Position numbers and translations under genes: made by a program. A stretch of 64,000 nucleotides of DNA from Linnemannia hyalina (Eukaryota; Mortierellomycota; Mortierellomycetes; Mortierellales; Mortierellaceae), in assembly GCA_019671135.1 (NCBI GenBank), contig JAHRHY010000003.1, forward strand, positions 496,001-560,000, in the 5' to 3' direction. This document shows positions 59,066 to 64,000 of this stretch, piece by piece (positions within the stretch are counted from its first letter, which is position 1; each line of letters opens with the position of its first letter). The notes under the pieces were generated by a model that had not been told where the DNA came from, made no database searches, and was given only the letters and a program-made list of their open reading frames with translations.

Positions 59066-60804
59066 GATTGTATGATGTGATATGGAGTGAGAATAGGAAG
59101 GTTTTGGGAAGTGAGAAGAGGAAAGGGATTGAAGGCGTGTGTGTGATAGTGTGTGTGGGGGACAAGGGAAGGGGAGTGTCAACTGAAGAAGAAAAAGAAA
59201 AGAAAAAAGAAAAAGAAAACCAAAGGCACGGGAAATAAAAGAAACGACAGAGCCGTGGAGTGGCGGTGGAGAAATGAGGAGACGCGAGGCAGGAAAGGTT
59301 AACAGGCCAAGAGAGCAGAGCAATGAAGGGACGGACGGACGGGGTCGATCAAGTGGAGTGGACAACAGTCGATGTGTGTGCGGCGGGGGCATAAAACAAT
59401 TATTGTACTGTACACCTCACTCTGTGTGTGGGTGTGCCCTGTTTGGTTCTTTTTTGTCTTTTTGAGAGCACTCTCATTCTCTCATGCTCAATTCCGCGCC
59501 CTCTCAACTCTGTCTCTGTCTTTCCTGTCGGTCCACACTCCTGTTAGGAAGGGACTTTTGTCATCCGTAATCAACTTTCTTATTCTCGTATTCTTTACTT
59601 TCATCCGGAAATGGGCTGTTGGAGTGGATACAGACGAGCGAGTAAGAGAGAAAGAGAGGGTGCAATTGAGCATGAATGAATGGCCATGGCAGAACAGCAG
59701 TGGCAACGGCGGCACGTCCTGCTCAGTTCGTTCGACGTCGCCACACTAGCTCAGGTCCCAATTTAACCTACCTAACACCGAGCCCTCGAACTCAACCCTC
59801 AGACCATCTCAACCTTCAGCAAAGGAATGGATGAAAGTCTTCTAAGGGTTTAACGCCGAGCCCGTTTGTTTCCTTTCAACCGCTTTTCTTCTCCACTTAT
59901 GCTAATTAAAAATAAACGCCCGCACAAATAAACAACACGCAGAGGTGAACTCTCTCTTTCCTTCTTGAGCTTGAGAGTCTCTGTTTTAGCGAGTTTTTCA
60001 AGGTTCAATTCGTTTTTGCACATGCCTTTTTCTTTCCTCTGTGCGACAACGAGCGATATTTTATTTCTTGTAGCCTATTAGAAGTTTATCCTTCTGGGTC
60101 AATGGTCTGTCACTAGGGGTCTTGCTACCGACAACTGTCGTGGTCAAGGATGATCCGGTATTTACCCTTGATGAAGGCATTGAAGACTAGGAGAGTCCAC
60201 CGCGCAAGTTAGGTCCCTAAACCTCCTATTCCCTCGTTATCGTTGGCAAGGTACATCGAGATACAACCGGCAGTGCAGACTAGAGGAAATGTAGGCGACA
60301 CATACCATGCCACTATTCAAGGAAGCAGAAGAAAAGCTTCTCCCAGCCGCTATTGGGGCTTCCTGCAGGGTTGAGATGACCCCAATTGATGTGCTTTCTC
60401 GTTGAGGGGACTGAAAAGTAGTCTCCACCCATCCCTTATAACCGGAGCCGACCTCTGAAGGAGGTAGCATTCTTTCTTCCCTTCTTCATTCAGACGTCGG
60501 CCCCGGTTATAAGAGATGGGTCGAGACTAGGACTCAGCTGGATTTCATAGGTTCCAGTGGGCAAAGCTGTCGATGAGTAACATTGTAACTATGTGTTCCA
60601 TGTGTGATAGATCCTTCTACGATAGTTGATGTGGGTTTGTGGCAAAAAACGATCGAAAACTGAATGGTGAAGCTAAGCCACACACCCTTCAGCAGTCGCT
60701 CCCTGTGAACGGTCGTCCCCATCATCTTTGAGTGTGAACGCTGACACCTCCAACCATCTTTCAAACAAACCGACCAACAGAACACGACAGCAGACATCAT
60801 CACC
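59066..60804. other. Intergenic: secreted protein upstream region and EMC4 promoter, with inverted repeat
   Basis: 1.74 kb. 59070-59260 is the purine-rich (minus: CT-rich) leader of the secreted protein. 59280-60060 is mixed sequence without supported coding. 60419-60529 holds an imperfect inverted repeat listed separately. No other element identified. Confidence 0.45.
60419..60529. repeat. Imperfect inverted repeat (39-bp arms, 33-bp loop)
   Basis: Left arm 60419-60457 and right arm 60491-60529 pair at 35 of 39 positions, with a shared core TTATAACCGG. The spacer is pyrimidine-rich. The structure lies 276 bp upstream of the EMC4 start. Confidence 0.85.
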
Positions 60805-61889
60805 ATGGCAGCCCACAACTGGAAGTTTGACTTTGCAACCTCAGAACCAAAGTAATAAGAACAGCACTCATACCAAGGATGACACTTTGCATGGAGGAGA
60901 GCGAGATGATGGGACACAGTTCCATAGAGCGAAAAAAGGACACGACACTTACTCGAGTCAACGTTTTCTTCCCTATCCGATCGTCATGTAGGCGTCCTAT
61001 CGTTGACCCACCAGGATTTTCTGGATTGAAGGACGTCGCATCAAAGAACCAGGTATGCACATACGCGCAGCTATAATTGCTTTTCAACAAGAGGAGTAAA
61101 GGATCTGAATACAGGGAGAGCAGAGATGGCTAACTTATCGATCTATCTTTGTGGTGAATGTGAAATAGGGAAACCGCGGCCCAGTGGTCGACAACGAGTT
61201 GTTGAAAGTCAAGGTACAGGACCAGCTCATTTATCGACAATGGGATCATATCTACAGGACTTGAGGACTGGCACCATGTGAGATTACGACGAATTACCAA
61301 TGCGGGAACTGATAGGACAAATCCGTATACTCCTTTTCATTCACATTCTGCGCCGTATAGAAAGCTTGGGATGTCGCATTGGCGCCAGGAAAGCAATTGC
61401 CTATGCAGGCGTTCATGCTCTGGATGAGTGGAAACAGTGTTCAGATCTTCTCTGTCGCCATTACCGCTATGCTCATGTTCTCGCCTATCAAAGCGCTCAT
61501 GTCCATGTCCCAAGGTTCGCATTCCATTTTCATTGTAGTTGCATTGATGATATGGAGACAAAAAAGACAAGGAGTACAAGTGATAACCAAAAAATCATGG
61601 CGATACTAACGAGAAGCTTTTCTCATTGCCTTTTGCGTGGTCTAAATCTGACAACAACAACAACAACAACAACATTATAGTGTTTGAGAGATACGAGACC
61701 CCTTCGCCTGTGAAGGTCAGCTTCATGGACAGCAAGTTGGCCCTACCCAAGGTGACCTTTGTCGCCCTCCAGCTGTTGACTATTCTCTTTGGAATGTACA
61801 AGTTGAACGCGATGGGACTGCTTCCTACCTCACACTCAGACTGGCTGGCATTCATGGATCCCAAAACGCCTCTTGAATACGCCGCATAG
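60805..61889 (+). CDS. EMC4: ER membrane protein complex subunit 4
   Basis: Five exons: 60805-60851, 60992 to about 61051, about 61170-61214, about 61361-61513, and about 61680-61889. The protein is about 170 residues. It starts MAAHNWKFDFATSEPK, continues PIVDPPGFSGL, AWDVALAPGKQLPMQAFMLWMSGNSVQIFSV, and ends ALPKVTFVALQLLTILFGMYKLNAMGLLPTSHSDWLAFMDPKTPLEYAA. KQLPMQAFMLWMSGN and MGLLPTSHSDWLAF are the diagnostic EMC4 blocks. EMC4 is part of the ER membrane complex that inserts tail-anchored and weakly hydrophobic transmembrane helices. Exon joins (AA|G, G|TG) keep the frame. The introns are short (about 110-170 bp). Confidence 0.93.
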
Positions 61890-64000
61890 ACAAAGGAACT
61901 ATCTAAGATAGCATATGTTGTACCTCTCTCGAATGGAATAAAGAATTACTGAGAAAAAGTAGTGCAGTTTGTGTGATGACTAGATTGTCCGATCTGACCA
62001 TTTATTTTTTCTGTTGGTGTGTTTCCCTGCACCCTTGTGCGTCGTGGGAGAAAAAGACACAATCGTGCCCTTTTACCCGTTCAATTACGTCAAGGGTTGA
62101 TTCCCACAAAGCACTTCATCGTTCCTGAACGAAGGTCGTTTTGTCTTTTACAAGTTCTTTGTAATAGGCGCAGGACGCCATAAACAATACGGGTTGGACA
62201 CGGTGAAGACCAAGAAAGAAAGGGCTCATAAGGTTGAATGGTACCTGACTCGGTTATGTCCGACGAACTGGTATGCTGGCTGAGTTCTGGGCAAAGTAGC
62301 TATCAGGTTATTTCCATTCACCCTTGTTGCTTCGACTTCCTATTAAGGAGAGAAGGAAGAGAAACGAAAAGGTCCGACACTCACGATATCTTCTCGGACA
62401 ATGAACACCGCCACTTTCTTCATTTCCACATATCCTTCTTTTTTCGATTTTCGAGAGGAGACCTGTTGGTGACAACGAAGAAACACCCCCTAAACCCAAC
62501 CTTCTCTGGAGAATATGGAATAATAGAAGTATTCTCCTTGTACAACCTTTTGTGTCTTTCCAATGGAAACATTGGAAGAGAATGTCGAAGAAGATTGAAG
62601 AAAAAAGGTCAGGTGATGAGGGACTGCGGCCAGGTTTGGAGAGGATGTCAAGCCCCACTCTGTAATAGTGTTGGCGGGGGGCCAAACTCCAAATTTAGAT
62701 GAAGGCAATGACGCTCATAAACATACAAACAGGTGAACAAGAATAACAAGTCTCCTCGGAGAATAGAGTGGAAGATATGTTTGTTCCTGATGGTATGCAA
62801 AAGGTTGGAGGAAGTCAGGATGAGACGAGAGAATTGAAAGTAGTGAAAGGAGGCCCCATCGTCGTCATGTTGGGGCCTTCAAATGCATACAGGAGAAGTG
62901 TCATCCGGACTAGTGATCAATGAAAAACAGGGAGCCAATGGGGTTCATATGAAAGTTTATCTGTTTCAATTCAATCTGGGCGACTGGAACCCCAGGGACG
63001 ATGATAATGGGATCTATGCCACTGATGCTGGATGCATTGATCGGCAGATACAAGTGTTGAGCTTGTCACCTGGGGAGCATTACTGATTGAACAAGAGATG
63101 CTGGGACTCTTTGTTGTTCCGTAAAAAGGAGTCTGGTATCTGTTGTTGGTCGGATAGTAAGATTAAGAAAAGAGGAGGATAGTTGTGTTCATGCTGGATC
63201 GTCCATTTACCATAACGCAAAAGGAAGAAAGAGACAAAGTGCAGGGGTGAAGAGAGGGAGTTGTGAATCCTGGGTTGTTTGATACTTTTTTTTGTACGTT
63301 GAAGTAAAAAGACGAGAGCCCCTGCTTGATGACGAGGTGAAAATCGATACATTTTTGTTGTTGTGATGTATTTGAGTGAAGAGAGAAGAGAGGGTCCCTG
63401 GTAACCTTGCATGTAAGGCATATTGGGTGGCAATGAACGTAAAACAAACAAATATCATCACACTGTCATCACAATACATTTGGACCTGTCCTGTCAGGAA
63501 TACATTCTTCCTGCCAGTTGTGCCAGCCATCATCATCCATAACAAGAGGGCAGTGAGGGGGTTCATTGCTATTGTTCTTGCTTGGAAGCGAGAGAGTAGA
63601 GAGAAGAACCAAGACGAAAGGAGGACGGTTCAAGAGAGGTGACAGGATCAGGAAGAGGGCGTTCTGAAATTGTACTGTGGTTCTCTACCCGTTCCTGGGA
63701 AACACGAAAAACGAGAGGGATGAAGAAAGAAGAAGAAAAAAAAGAAAGGAGAGAAAAGGTAAGAGAGCAGGCATGGGAAGAAGTTGTTCCGCTGAAAGTG
63801 TTCTTTCTCTTTTCTTGTGCTTCTGCACAAATGTATGTGCGGAAAAGAAGCGCTTCCTTTTTTCTATTGTTGATTGTTGTTAGGCTGCAGGGTGGGACAA
63901 ATCAGGCAACGATCCTTTTTTTCTTCTTGTTCGCGCACATATAAAAGGGGCCCGTTTGATCCATTTCCCCTTTCTTCTTCTTACTTTCCTTCCTACTTCC
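61890..64000. other. Right-end region without recognised gene
   Basis: 2.1 kb. The start holds the EMC4 3' UTR (AATAAAG at about 61938). ORFs at 62238-62702, 62883-63086 and 63207-63566 are of unclear origin and lack recognisable domains or clean splice structure. The end (63720-63770) is purine-rich. It includes the TATA box at 63940. Confidence 0.45.
63940..63947 (+). promoter_or_regulatory. TATA box for a gene beyond the right edge
   Basis: TATAAAAG followed by GGGCC and a pyrimidine-rich leader (63965-64000), the same layout as the promoters of the quinone reductase and MFS genes. It implies a plus-strand gene starting just outside the window. Confidence 0.5.

Noticed and set aside
62238..63566. 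Three ORFs of 67-154 residues at the right end
   Set aside because: No family recognised and no clean exon structure; they may be relics or chance frames, so not listed as genes.

Overview
The window is nuclear DNA of a filamentous fungus. Genes sit close together on both strands, carry several short introns (mostly GTAAGT-like donors and ATAG or CAG acceptors) and are separated by CT/GA-rich, AT-rich spacers with long homopolymers. Protein content (SCYL2-, AGFG-, PHIP/BRWD-, EAPP- and NIPA-like proteins beside fungal ECM31 and V-ATPase genes, plus a decayed Sel1-repeat gene) fits an early-diverging fungus, probably Mortierellaceae. That placement is inference from gene content and style, not from a marker gene. 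No rRNA, tRNA, CRISPR array or bacterial-type operon was seen.

Layout. 1-8.5 kb: N-terminus of an unknown gene, a UPF0658-like Golgi membrane protein, a large Gln/Ser-rich nuclear-like protein and a class III old-yellow-enzyme-type oxidoreductase, all on the minus strand. 8.7-26.7 kb: a PHIP/BRWD-type WD40-bromodomain protein, V-ATPase subunit F (plus strand), a class I CPD photolyase, the WD40 protein WDR6/Rtt10, an EAPP-type zinc protein and mitochondrial ketopantoate hydroxymethyltransferase. 28-31.5 kb: a Mid2-like single-pass membrane protein and a Sel1-repeat pseudogene. 31.7-42.3 kb: an AGFG/Gts1-type ArfGAP with NPF motifs, divergent from a SCYL2-type pseudokinase, then a zeta-crystallin-like quinone reductase. 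42.8-52.3 kb: a NIPA-type Mg2+ transporter with a giant tail, a DGAT1-type acyltransferase and an SLC25 carrier, all on the minus strand. 55.6-62 kb: an MCT-like MFS transporter, a small secreted probable GPI protein and EMC4. 62-64 kb: no gene recognised, but a TATA box near the right edge points to a gene beyond it.

Themes. The divergent ArfGAP/SCYL2 pair shares one 634-bp promoter, and relatives of both act in clathrin-linked membrane traffic. DGAT1, EMC4, NIPA and UPF0658 are endomembrane proteins, and ECM31, the SLC25 carrier and possibly the oxidoreductase are mitochondrial. Most products are housekeeping.

The most notable structural observations are an apparent 2-nt microexon in the PHIP/BRWD gene, an imperfect 39-bp inverted repeat upstream of EMC4, a GC-AG intron in the SLC25 gene, an Asp-to-Ala change in the DGAT1 FYxDWWN motif, and a hidden first exon giving ECM31 its presequence. 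No clear new multi-gene system was found.
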